The position numbers were made by a program, and so were the translations under genes. Positions 1-6,858 of a stretch of DNA of 15,675 nucleotides are shown here, one piece after another. The stretch spans positions 1 through 15,675 of the forward strand of contig CALCBL010000091.1 of assembly GCA_937897495.1 (NCBI GenBank). The letters run 5' to 3'. This DNA comes from an uncultured Burkholderiales bacterium (GTDB taxonomy: Bacteria; Pseudomonadota; Gammaproteobacteria; Burkholderiales; Burkholderiaceae_C). The notes below the pieces were generated by a model, which searched no databases, was not told the DNA's origin, and saw nothing but the letters and a program-made list of their open reading frames with translations. Every line of letters starts with the position of its first letter. The first letter of the stretch is position 1.

Positions 1-119
1 TTAAGCTGAGCTCGCAAGTTAGTTCTGCATCTTGCAAAGCAAAGCCATCAAGGTTCTTATCGCTGCCCGTCATTGATCGACACTTTGTCCTAGGCTTGCG
101 AACAATGCAAAGATTATTC

Positions 120-148
120 TTGCCATCAACGTATATAACAGCCAAAAT
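120..148 (+). promoter_or_regulatory. Candidate promoter of the toxin-antitoxin operon
   Basis: TTGCCA at 120-125 (five of six matches to the sigma70 -35 consensus) is followed after 17 nt by CAAAAT at 143-148 (four of six to -10). The predicted transcript start, near 155, lies just ahead of the antitoxin ribosome site GAGGG at 167-171. The -10 is weak and the assignment is by eye; no better-spaced pair was seen in 1-178. Confidence 0.3.
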
Positions 149-154
149 AGCTGT
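138..154. promoter_or_regulatory. Inverted repeat, possible antitoxin operator
   Basis: ACAGC at 138-142 and GCTGT at 150-154 form a perfect 5-bp inverted repeat with a 7-nt centre that coincides with the candidate -10. Phd/YefM-family antitoxins usually repress their own operon by binding short palindromes over the promoter, so position and symmetry fit an operator. Five base pairs can occur by chance, so this is a suggestion only. Confidence 0.3.
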
Positions 155-178
155 AACATCCGTTTTGAGGGCTTATTC

Positions 179-484
179 ATGCTTACTATGACTTCACTGG
201 CCGCACAAAATCAGTTCGGCACCCTGATAGACACATCCCAACGCCAGCCTGTCGCAGTAACACGCCACGGGCGTCCGGTCGCAGTGGTTCTTTCATATGA
301 GGACTACAAAGCCGTCACTCAAACCATTCCCCTGCATGTGGCTGAGCTGATCAGTGAGAACTATGCCCTGCGCGGAAAAGATGCATCAACTGCCATGAGC
401 CTACATCTTTCAGAAATGAGCACACAAGCGGAACAAGATGGTTTGAACGAAGCAGATATTGCGCGAATGCTTGATGAAAAGTAA
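179..484 (+). CDS. Type II antitoxin, Phd/YefM family
   Basis: A 101-residue protein that probably neutralises the PIN toxin encoded just downstream and represses the shared promoter. The N-terminal ~50 residues show the Phd/YefM fold pattern: a short helix with T-S-L-A-A-Q-N-Q-F, then P-V-A-V-T-R-H-G-R-P-V-A-V-V-L-S-Y-E-D-Y, the family's strand-turn-strand signature. The remaining ~50 residues are polar and acidic, as expected for the toxin-binding tail. The ATG at 179 is chosen because GAGGG (167-171) lies 7 nt ahead; the in-frame ATG at 188 is an alternative. Its last 11 nt overlap the toxin start at 474, the usual translationally coupled arrangement. The family call is firm, while pairing with the PIN toxin rests on position and known family behaviour. 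Confidence 0.88.
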   Translation: MLTMTSLAAQNQFGTLIDTSQRQPVAVTRHGRPVAVVLSYEDYKAVTQTIPLHVAELISENYALRGKDASTAMSLHLSEMSTQAEQDGLNEADIARMLDEK

Positions 485-905
485 GCCTGCCTATATCGTC
501 ATAGACACCAATGTATTGATCAGCGCAGGATTGTTGCCCAACTCTAAGTCGGCTCAAGTGCTCGCAATGGCAGTTGAGCAATTTGTCATTGCTCAAAATG
601 ACTCAACTTGGCATGAGCTAGAAACAAGAATTGCGCGACAGAAATTCGACCGCTATTTTGAGAAAGATGGGCGACTAAAGCACCTGATTCAAATTGCGCA
701 ATCAATCAAACGATTTGAATCTATTGCCAAAATCAAAGTCAGCTTAGATGAAACTGACAACAAGTTCGTTGAATTGGCCATTGACTCTCAGTCAAACATC
801 ATCATTTCAGGTGACCCAGACTTGAAAAGCATTCAAGTCTATGAAGGCGTTGAAATTCTTTCGCCCTCAATTTTCTTTGATCGATACCAAAGCTCAATCA
901 AATGA
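474..905 (+). CDS. PIN-domain toxin of a type II toxin-antitoxin pair
   Basis: A 143-residue PIN-domain protein of the 'putative toxin component, PIN family' group (COG1569-like), predicted to be a metal-dependent RNase held in check by the upstream antitoxin. Acidic residues expected to bind metal are visible: D11 in V-I-D-T-N-V-L, E48/E50 in W-H-E-L-E, D95 in D-N-K-F, and D114 in S-G-D-P-D-L. The ATG at 474 puts the first strand at residues 7-15 as in relatives and overlaps the antitoxin gene by 11 nt; an upstream GTG/ATG-type extension to 459 is possible but adds only five residues. The gene is A+T-richer than its neighbours, suggesting acquisition by transfer. The RNA target cannot be read from the sequence. 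Confidence 0.85.
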   Translation: MKSKPAYIVIDTNVLISAGLLPNSKSAQVLAMAVEQFVIAQNDSTWHELETRIARQKFDRYFEKDGRLKHLIQIAQSIKRFESIAKIKVSLDETDNKFVELAIDSQSNIIISGDPDLKSIQVYEGVEILSPSIFFDRYQSSIK

Positions 906-916
906 ACTTGAGCTGT

Positions 917-3541
917 TTACAAACGCTCAGTCACCCAAGACCGCACACTGTCCAAGGCCGCATCCAGATGGGTAGCATCCGTACCCCCTGCCATGGCCAT
1001 ATCAGGCTTACCGCCGCCTTTGCCGCCCACTTGCTGAGCCACAAAGTTAACCAACTCACCCGCCTTCACTTTGCCAATGGTGTCAGAAGTTACACCCGCA
1101 GCCAATTGAACCTTGTCACCCTCCACCGCGGCCAACACAATGACAGCGGTTTTCAGTTTGTCTTTCAACTTGTCCATGGTGTCGCGCAATGTTTTGGCAT
1201 CAGCGCCAGGCAACAATGCAGACAGCACTTTGACGCCCTTCACATCGACAGCTTGCGTCATAAGTTCATCGCCTTGTGACGAAGCCAATTTACCCTTGAG
1301 CGCAGCCATTTCTTTTTCCAAGGATTTCACTTGGTCCAAGACTTGGGCAATGCGGCTGTTCAGTTCAGCAGGCGATGCTTTTAAACTGCCTGCAGCTTTG
1401 GAAACCGTGGCTTCCAAGTTTTGCAAATAAGCCAAGGCATTGCCACCCGTCACAGCTTCAATGCGCCGCACGCCAGCAGCCACGCCACTTTCAGCCACTA
1501 CTTTGAACAAACCAATGTCGCCGGTGCGGTGCACATGAACACCACCGCACAACTCTCTGCTTGAGCCGATGTCAAGCACGCGCACGGTCTCGCCATACTT
1601 CTCACCAAACAACATCATGGCGCCAGTTTTCTGAGCAGACTCAATGTCCATCACGCGCGCTTGCGTTGCAGGGTTGGCCCAAATTTCTTCGTTCACTTTG
1701 GCTTCAATGGCCAAAATTTGTTCGTCTGTCACTGGGGCGTTGTGTGCAAAGTCAAAGCGCGTGCGCTCAGCATTCACCAAAGAACCTTTTTGCTGCACAT
1801 GGTCGCCCAGCACTTCACGCAAGGCTTTGTGCATCAAGTGTGTGGCAGAGTGATTGCGCACAGTAGCTACACGCAAGTCGGTATTGACCTGCGCCTGAAT
1901 GGCATCGCCCACTTTCAGACTGCCTTCTAGCAACATGCCGTGATGGCCAAACACATCGGCTTTGATTTTCAAAGTGTCTTCTACTTCAAATTTGGCGCCC
2001 GCAGTTTGCAACAAACCTTGATCACCCACTTGACCGCCAGACTCTGCGTAAAAAGGTGTGGTGTCCAAAACCACCACACCGCTTTGACCTGCTTTGAGTT
2101 CTGAAGCAGGTACGCCATCGACATACAGCGCCAGCACTTTGGCAGTGGCTTGCAAGTCGTCGTAACCCACGAAGGTGTTGCCTGCACCGGTGTACTCCAA
2201 GGCGCGGTCCATTTTGAATTTACCAGCCGCACGGGCTTGAGCCTTTTGTCGCTCCATAGCGGCTGTAAAGCCAGCTTCGTCGACACTTAAATCGCGCTCG
2301 CGGCAAACGTCAGCCGACAAGTCCAAGGGGAAGCCGTAGGTATCGTGCAATTTAAATGCCACTTCGCCTGGCAACACTTTGGCGCCGCCATCAAGCGCTG
2401 CATCCAAGATTTGCATGCCCACTTCAAGCGTTTCATAGAAGCGCTCTTCTTCGGCTTTCAAAATATCGGTAATGCGCTTTTCTTGAGACGCCAAACTGGG
2501 ATAGGCTTCTCCCATCAGCTTGACCAAGTCAGGCACTAACTTGTGAAAGAACGGCGTCTTCTGGCCCAGCTTGTAACCGTGGCGAATGGCACGGCGCACA
2601 ATGCGTCGCTGAACATAACCGCGACCTTCGTTGCTAGGCACCACGCCATCGCTGACCAAGAACGCTGTTGCGCGAATGTGATCCGCAATGACGCGCAAAG
2701 ATTTGTTTTGCAAATCGGCACAGCCAGTTTCTCGCGCCGCTGCTTTGATCAATGCATCAAAAATATCGATTTCGTAGTTGCTGTGAACGTGCTGCAGAAT
2801 GGCGGCTAAACGCTCAAGGCCCATGCCCGTGTCAACGCAAGGAGCAGGCAAATTCTTCACACTGCCATCAGGCTGCATGTCAAACTGCATGAACACGTTG
2901 TTCCAAATTTCAATGTAACGGTCGCCGTCTTGCTCGGGGCTGCCAGGTGGGCCGCCAGCAATTTCAGGGCCGTGATCGTAAAAAATTTCTGAGCAAGGAC
3001 CACAAGGACCGGTGTCGGCCATCATCCAGAAATTGTCGGACATGTAGCGTCCGCCTTTGTTGTCCCCAATACGCACGACACGCTCGGGCGGCAATCCAAT
3101 TTCTTTCGTCCAAATGTCGTAGGCTTCGTCATCTTCGATGTAGACCGTGGCCCATAATTTTTCAGCTGGCAATTTGTAAACTTGGGTCAGCAATTCAAAG
3201 GCCCATTTCAAACTGTCTCGTTTGAAATAATCACCGAAGCTCCAATTGCCCAACATTTCAAAGAAGGTGTGGTGACGTGCGGTGTAACCCACGTTTTCCA
3301 AATCGTTGTGCTTACCGCCAGCGCGCAAACAAGCTTGAACAGACGTTGCACGCACATAACTTCGTTTGTCTTCGCCCAGAAACACGTCCTTGAACTGAAC
3401 CATGCCAGAGTTGGTGAACATCAAAGTGGGGTCGTTGCCGGGCACCAAGGGGCTGGACGCCACCACGGTATGACCTTTGGACGCAAAAAAGTCGAGGAAT
3501 GTTTTGCGAATATCGGCAACAGAAATAACAGGTGTGCTCAT
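917..3541 (-). CDS. alaS: Alanine--tRNA ligase
   Basis: Complete 874-residue AlaRS, the usual length. It charges tRNA-Ala with alanine in the cytoplasm and hydrolyses mischarged Ser/Gly. The class II aminoacylation core covers about residues 1-250, with R-A-T-S-V-Q, the [10 protein letters not shown] stretch (98-107) and D-T-G-M-G-L-E-R-L near 237-245. The tRNA-recognition domain follows. The editing domain carries both zinc-ligand motifs, H-S-A-T-H (564-568) and C665-G-G-V-H669. A coiled segment leads to the C-Ala domain with its G-G-K-G-G-G-K-P motif (839-846). Position 668 is Val where Thr is common (CGGTH). The ATG at 3541 gives the normal N-terminus. It is transcribed alone from the promoter at 3585-3612 and converges on the PIN toxin with 11 bp between stops. 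Confidence 0.98.
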   Translation of the reverse strand: MSTPVISVADIRKTFLDFFASKGHTVVASSPLVPGNDPTLMFTNSGMVQFKDVFLGEDKRSYVRATSVQACLRAGGKHNDLENVGYTARHHTFFEMLGNWSFGDYFKRDSLKWAFELLTQVYKLPAEKLWATVYIEDDEAYDIWTKEIGLPPERVVRIGDNKGGRYMSDNFWMMADTGPCGPCSEIFYDHGPEIAGGPPGSPEQDGDRYIEIWNNVFMQFDMQPDGSVKNLPAPCVDTGMGLERLAAILQHVHSNYEIDIFDALIKAAARETGCADLQNKSLRVIADHIRATAFLVSDGVVPSNEGRGYVQRRIVRRAIRHGYKLGQKTPFFHKLVPDLVKLMGEAYPSLASQEKRITDILKAEEERFYETLEVGMQILDAALDGGAKVLPGEVAFKLHDTYGFPLDLSADVCRERDLSVDEAGFTAAMERQKAQARAAGKFKMDRALEYTGAGNTFVGYDDLQATAKVLALYVDGVPASELKAGQSGVVVLDTTPFYAESGGQVGDQGLLQTAGAKFEVEDTLKIKADVFGHHGMLLEGSLKVGDAIQAQVNTDLRVATVRNHSATHLMHKALREVLGDHVQQKGSLVNAERTRFDFAHNAPVTDEQILAIEAKVNEEIWANPATQARVMDIESAQKTGAMMLFGEKYGETVRVLDIGSSRELCGGVHVHRTGDIGLFKVVAESGVAAGVRRIEAVTGGNALAYLQNLEATVSKAAGSLKASPAELNSRIAQVLDQVKSLEKEMAALKGKLASSQGDELMTQAVDVKGVKVLSALLPGADAKTLRDTMDKLKDKLKTAVIVLAAVEGDKVQLAAGVTSDTIGKVKAGELVNFVAQQVGGKGGGKPDMAMAGGTDATHLDAALDSVRSWVTERL

Positions 3542-3584
3542 GACAGGGGTATCTTAAATAAAGCCAAACTGGGCTCAACTTTCC

Positions 3585-3612
3585 ATTATAAGATTGCAAG
3601 TAGAGCTTCCAA
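3585..3612 (-). promoter_or_regulatory. Promoter of alaS
   Basis: On the minus strand TTGGAA (3612-3607) is followed after 16 nt by a perfect TATAAT (3590-3585). It lies about 44 nt upstream of the alaS ATG at 3541 and points toward it. This is a good sigma70-type promoter by consensus and position. Its transcript would have a leader of roughly 37 nt. It sits less than 30 bp from the start of the degraded SSADH gene on the other strand. Confidence 0.65.
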
Positions 3613-3640
3613 GCCTTCTAAAATACCCCCAGATGACCCC

Positions 3641-3872
3641 ATGGACATGAAAACTTCCCCTTTGGCCTTGCTCAAAGACCCCTCACTCATCAAAACCGAC
3701 GCCTTGATCAACCGCCAGTGGGTCAAAGGCAGCAACCGATTTAACATCCACGACCCCGCCAAAGGCGCAAAACTGGCCAATGTGGCCAACTTGAGAACAG
3801 TTAGGTATCAAAGTGGGTGTCATTGCTACCGAGGACGTGCCCTATGGTGGCGTCAAGCAATCGGGCTTAGCA
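3641..3872 (+). pseudogene. gabD: Collapsed succinate-semialdehyde dehydrogenase gene
   Basis: The frame from ATG 3641 (or 3647) reads like the start of a GabD-type SSADH: L-L-K-D-P-S-L, then D-A-L-I-N-R-Q-W-V-K-G, then I-H-D-P-A-K-G-A-K-L-A-N-V-A-N-L, ending near 3793. From about 3798 a different frame continues with E-Q-L-G-I-K-V-G-V-I-A-T-E-D-V-P-Y-G-G-V, then K-Q-S-G-L-A, which matches the C-terminal signature of the same family. Roughly 400 codons are therefore missing between the pieces, including the catalytic Cys/Glu region. The two ends are out of register, and the last ~20 residues are also lost. The remnant frame runs on to a TGA at 3927 that overlaps the next gene's ATG. The family is clear from both ends; the exact subfamily could be another aldehyde dehydrogenase close to GabD. 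Confidence 0.8.
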
Positions 3873-3925
3873 AATAAACCCATTTATCTCAGAATAAATT
3901 CTATGTATCGCAATTGGAGTACGAC

Positions 3926-4819
3926 ATGAAAGTTGGTATCGCAGGCATCGGCAAAATGGGCAATGCCATTGGTTCCCGCCTTTTGGGGCTGGGCTATTCT
4001 GTCACTGTGTGGAACCGAACATCCGACAAAGCCAGCACCCTTTTGAATGCTGGCGCGCAGTGGGCTAGCACGCCTAAAGTGTTGGCCGAGTCTGTTGACA
4101 CCGTCATCACACTGCTCACCAACGAAGCAGCCATCGACGATGTTTACTCAGGCACCGAGGGCCTCTTGTCTGGCGCGGGCGCACATCCCACTTTCATCGA
4201 CATGAGCACTGTCAATCCCACCAAACCTCCAGAGTTGGCCTTGCGTGTGCAAGCCGTTGGCGCTGCGTATTTAGAGTGCCCTGTGGGCGGCAGCATCGGC
4301 CCCGCCAAGGAAGGTAAATTGCTCGGATTTGTAGGTGGCCATGCAGCCGATCTGGCCAAAGTTCAATCTTTGTTAGAACACCTTTGCAAACGCGTTGAAC
4401 ATGTGGGTACCTTCGGCGCTGGATCGACCATGAAGATGGCCGTTAATTTGCCTCTCATGGTTTACTGGCAAACCTTGGGTGAAGCACTGTCCTTGATTGA
4501 CCATCTAAAACTGGACCCGCAAAGGGTGGTTGACATTTTGTCTGAAAGTTCAGGCGGACCCAATATGCTGAAGGTGCGCGGCCCCTTGCTGGTTCAAGCC
4601 TTGGGGCATCAGAAAAATGACACAGTGACGGTGGATGTCGCCACCATGCGCAAAGACATGCGAACCATGCTTGCATTGGCCCAAACAAACCACAGAGAGT
4701 TGCCATTAACCAGCATGGCCTTGCAAAAATTCAACGAGGCTGCAGACTCTGGCCTAGATGGCAAAGACTGCACGCAACTGCCCGTTTGGTGGCTTGGCCA
4801 AGGCACTCACACAAAGTAA
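3926..4819 (+). CDS. NAD(P)-dependent oxidoreductase, 3-hydroxyisobutyrate dehydrogenase/glyoxylate reductase family
   Basis: A 297-residue beta-hydroxyacid dehydrogenase. The N-terminal Rossmann motif is G4-I-A-G-I-G-K-M-G12, and N-R-T at 30-32 after the second strand favours NADPH, as in GLYR-type reductases. Next come S-T-V-N-P (94-98), then the substrate-binding C-P-V-G-G-S-I-G-P-A (118-127), and the catalytic lysine K170 with N174 in G-S-T-M-K-M-A-V-N. The helical C-terminal domain is complete. The ATG at 3926 is preferred: GGAG at 3916-3919 is well placed and the protein then begins directly with the Rossmann strand. A TTG at 3914 would add four residues. It directly follows the SSADH remnant, so succinic semialdehyde, glyoxylate or a related semialdehyde is a reasonable guess for its substrate, but specificity is not decided by the sequence. 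Confidence 0.88.
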   Translation: MKVGIAGIGKMGNAIGSRLLGLGYSVTVWNRTSDKASTLLNAGAQWASTPKVLAESVDTVITLLTNEAAIDDVYSGTEGLLSGAGAHPTFIDMSTVNPTKPPELALRVQAVGAAYLECPVGGSIGPAKEGKLLGFVGGHAADLAKVQSLLEHLCKRVEHVGTFGAGSTMKMAVNLPLMVYWQTLGEALSLIDHLKLDPQRVVDILSESSGGPNMLKVRGPLLVQALGHQKNDTVTVDVATMRKDMRTMLALAQTNHRELPLTSMALQKFNEAADSGLDGKDCTQLPVWWLGQGTHTK

Positions 4820-4837
4820 GGCCTTGGCGTTGATTGC

Positions 4838-5824
4838 TTAGTCGAGCTTCATCTCACGGATGATGGCTCGGAATTGATCCATCTGCTTGCGCAACATGGC
4901 ATCTTGCGCAGCAGGTGTAGAGCCAACGCCTTCAGCACCCAGCTCGGTCAAGCGCTTGACCACATCTGGGTGCCTCACAGCCGCAATAATTTCTTTGTTC
5001 AAGCGATCAATAATGTCTTTGGGTGTTTTGGCGGGCGCAAACACGCCGTTCCAGCCTTCCAACTCCAAGTTTGGATAGCCCAACTCTTTGACAGTCGGTA
5101 CATCAGGCAAACCAGGAATGCGCTTAGATGCTGTTGTGGCCAAGGCTTTCAAGGTACCTGCTTTCACTTCTGCCAGGGATGAAGACAACTGATCACCGCC
5201 CACTTGAAGTCGGCCCGCCAACAACTCTTGTTTCAAGGGCGCAGCACCTTTGAATGGAATGTGCTCCATGCTGATGCCGGCTTCTTTCTTGTAGGCTTCG
5301 CCCAAGACGTGCATGGTGGAGCCTGGGCCTGTCGAGCCATAGTTGTATTGCAAAGACTTGTTGCTTTTCAAAAGGTTGGCAAGTTCTTTGAGGTCTTTGG
5401 CTGGCACTGATGGGCTGGAAGTCCAAATGAAGGGCACATAAACCGCAATGGAAACACCTGCAAAATCTGTGTCCACATTGAAGGGAGAACGGTTTGCCAG
5501 CGTTTGTGCAACCGATGCCAATGGGAAGGACAGGTTGTGCATCAAGATGGTGTAGCCATCGGGCGCGGCTTTGGCCATCATGTCTGCACCAATGGCACCA
5601 CCTGCGCCGCCCTTGTTGTCAACTGTGACGGGTTGACCCATGGATTCGGTCATTTTCTGCGCAATGATGCGGGCCACGATGTCAGTGGTACCGCCCGCTG
5701 GGAACGGCACAATCATTTTGATGGGTTTGGTGGGGTAGGCCTGCGCAATGGCACTGAGCGGCAATGCCATGGCAAGCAATGTGACCGTGCAAACTTGTTT
5801 CCACTTTGAAAAAATTGAACGCAT
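4838..5824 (-). CDS. Bug/TctC-family periplasmic substrate-binding protein
   Basis: A 328-residue tripartite tricarboxylate transporter receptor of the Bug family, exported to the periplasm to capture a small carboxylate or similar solute. The signal peptide is residues 1-29: basic start, hydrophobic core, cleavage after A-I-A-Q-A. The mature protein opens with the hallmark Y-P-T-K-P-I-K and I-V-P-F-P-A-G-G-T-T-D-I-V-A-R, then N-K-G-G-A-G-G, G-S-T-G-P-G-S-T, and H-I-P-F-K-G-A-A-P. The mature part has no cysteine. The ATG at 5824 is chosen over an upstream in-frame start because AGGAG sits 5-6 nt ahead and the signal peptide begins there. It is the last gene of the minus-strand operon, 22 nt after the second Bug gene. 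No TctA/TctB membrane genes are in the window, so it is an orphan receptor whose ligand is unknown. Confidence 0.93.
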   Translation of the reverse strand: MRSIFSKWKQVCTVTLLAMALPLSAIAQAYPTKPIKMIVPFPAGGTTDIVARIIAQKMTESMGQPVTVDNKGGAGGAIGADMMAKAAPDGYTILMHNLSFPLASVAQTLANRSPFNVDTDFAGVSIAVYVPFIWTSSPSVPAKDLKELANLLKSNKSLQYNYGSTGPGSTMHVLGEAYKKEAGISMEHIPFKGAAPLKQELLAGRLQVGGDQLSSSLAEVKAGTLKALATTASKRIPGLPDVPTVKELGYPNLELEGWNGVFAPAKTPKDIIDRLNKEIIAAVRHPDVVKRLTELGAEGVGSTPAAQDAMLRKQMDQFRAIIREMKLD

Positions 5825-5846
5825 TTTGTCTCCTTGTGTATGTGGT

Positions 5847-6824
5847 TTATTTTTTACCCAAGCCCAACCGTTTGGCACCTTCAATGTACAAAGCAATGCG
5901 CTCTTTCATGAAGGCGTCCATTTGATCGGTGCCAATGTTGACCAACTCAAAGCCGCTCTTGGCTGCCAGCTCTTTCATTTCAGCATCGTTGTTCAAGGCC
6001 AGCCACATGTCAGACAATTTTTTGCGCGCTTCTGGTGAGGTTGACCTTGGCACACCCACGCCGCGGTAAGCGCCGTCAATCCAGTCGACACCCAGTTCCC
6101 TGAAGGTTGGAACAGTGGGCATGAGGGGGTGGCGTTTTTCCATGGCTACAGCCAAGGCGCGCACTTTGCCGCGATTGGCAATGGCAAAGGGTGTGTAGGT
6201 AACCGCGCCATCAATTTGCGCACCGACAACGGCCATGGACATATCGCCAGTGCCTTTGTAGGGCACGTAGGTGCTCTTGATGCCAAAGGCTGCATTCAGA
6301 CGCTCATGCGCGGCATGGTTGGCAGAGTTCAAGCCCGAGCCACCCAAGTTCATTTTGCCGGGCGATTGTTTGGCCGCTGCAATGAACTCGGCGAAGTTTT
6401 TAATAGGACTGCTTTCGGGCACCACCAACACATCAGGGGTGTAATGGAACCAAAAGACGGGCGTGATGTCGGCCGTTTTGTATTGAACTTCACCTTCAAT
6501 AGGTTGAAACACAATGTGTGGCAAATTGATACCCACCACATTGAGGCCATCGCCTGGCAGGTTGTTCATTTGAGCCCACATGAGGCCGCCGCCTGCACCG
6601 GCTTTGTATTGAATGATGGTGTCGATGGCGCCGCATTTCTTTTTGAGCACCACTTGCTGATGTCTTGCAGACAAATCAGACTCACCGCCGGGTGGGAAGG
6701 CCTGCCAATACATGACGTTCTTTTCAGGACACGCAGGCATGGCTTGCGCAGTTGCGTGGTGCGGCATGAGGGTTGCCAAACTAAGGCCCACTGCACTTAA
6801 CCAAAATTTTGTTTTCTTTTCCAT
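5847..6824 (-). CDS. Divergent Bug/TctC-family periplasmic binding protein with a cysteine pair
   Basis: A 325-residue exported protein, signal peptide about 1-28 (cleavage after A-T-A-Q-A). The Bug family is recognised from A-F-P-P-G-G-E-S-D-L-S-A-R (42-54), K-A-G-A-G-G-G (74-80), Y-V-P-Y-K-G-T-G-D and P-L-M-P-T-V-P-T-F-R-E-L-G. It departs from the usual pattern: the strand before P-P-G-G is N-V-M-Y-W-Q-A, and the mature protein contains exactly two cysteines, C32 and C64, flanking the first ligand-loop region, which could form a disulfide. A perfect ribosome site AGGAG precedes the ATG. It lies 34 nt after the tartrate/malate-dehydrogenase-like gene and 22 nt before the other Bug gene, so it is probably cotranscribed. 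Both may serve the same transport system or two related ligands, which are unknown. Confidence 0.88.
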   Translation of the reverse strand: MEKKTKFWLSAVGLSLATLMPHHATAQAMPACPEKNVMYWQAFPPGGESDLSARHQQVVLKKKCGAIDTIIQYKAGAGGGLMWAQMNNLPGDGLNVVGINLPHIVFQPIEGEVQYKTADITPVFWFHYTPDVLVVPESSPIKNFAEFIAAAKQSPGKMNLGGSGLNSANHAAHERLNAAFGIKSTYVPYKGTGDMSMAVVGAQIDGAVTYTPFAIANRGKVRALAVAMEKRHPLMPTVPTFRELGVDWIDGAYRGVGVPRSTSPEARKKLSDMWLALNNDAEMKELAAKSGFELVNIGTDQMDAFMKERIALYIEGAKRLGLGKK

Positions 6825-6858
6825 TTTGTCTCCTGCATCTCGATCATGATGAATTTTT

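Noticed and set aside
902..1279. Plus-strand open frame opposite the 3' end of alaS
   Set aside because: It lies entirely antisense to the well-supported alaS coding frame and has no family resemblance or ribosome site.
3182..3640. Long plus-strand open frame entering the SSADH remnant from within alaS
   Set aside because: The part before 3641 is antisense to alaS and merely happens to be in frame with the remnant; only 3641 onward shows homology-like sequence.
3914..3925. TTG at 3914 as start of the oxidoreductase
   Set aside because: The GGAG ribosome site (3916-3919) would then lie inside the coding sequence; ATG 3926 fits both the site and the family N-terminus.
5825..5896. Upstream in-frame extension of the first Bug gene to 5896
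   Set aside because: It would overlap the end of the preceding Bug gene and put 24 hydrophilic residues before a clear signal peptide; AGGAG before 5824 fixes the start.
6129..6800. 223-codon plus-strand frame opposite the second Bug gene
   Set aside because: Rich in His/Gly/Phe as expected from reading a coding strand backwards; the minus-strand gene has signal peptide, ribosome site and family motifs.
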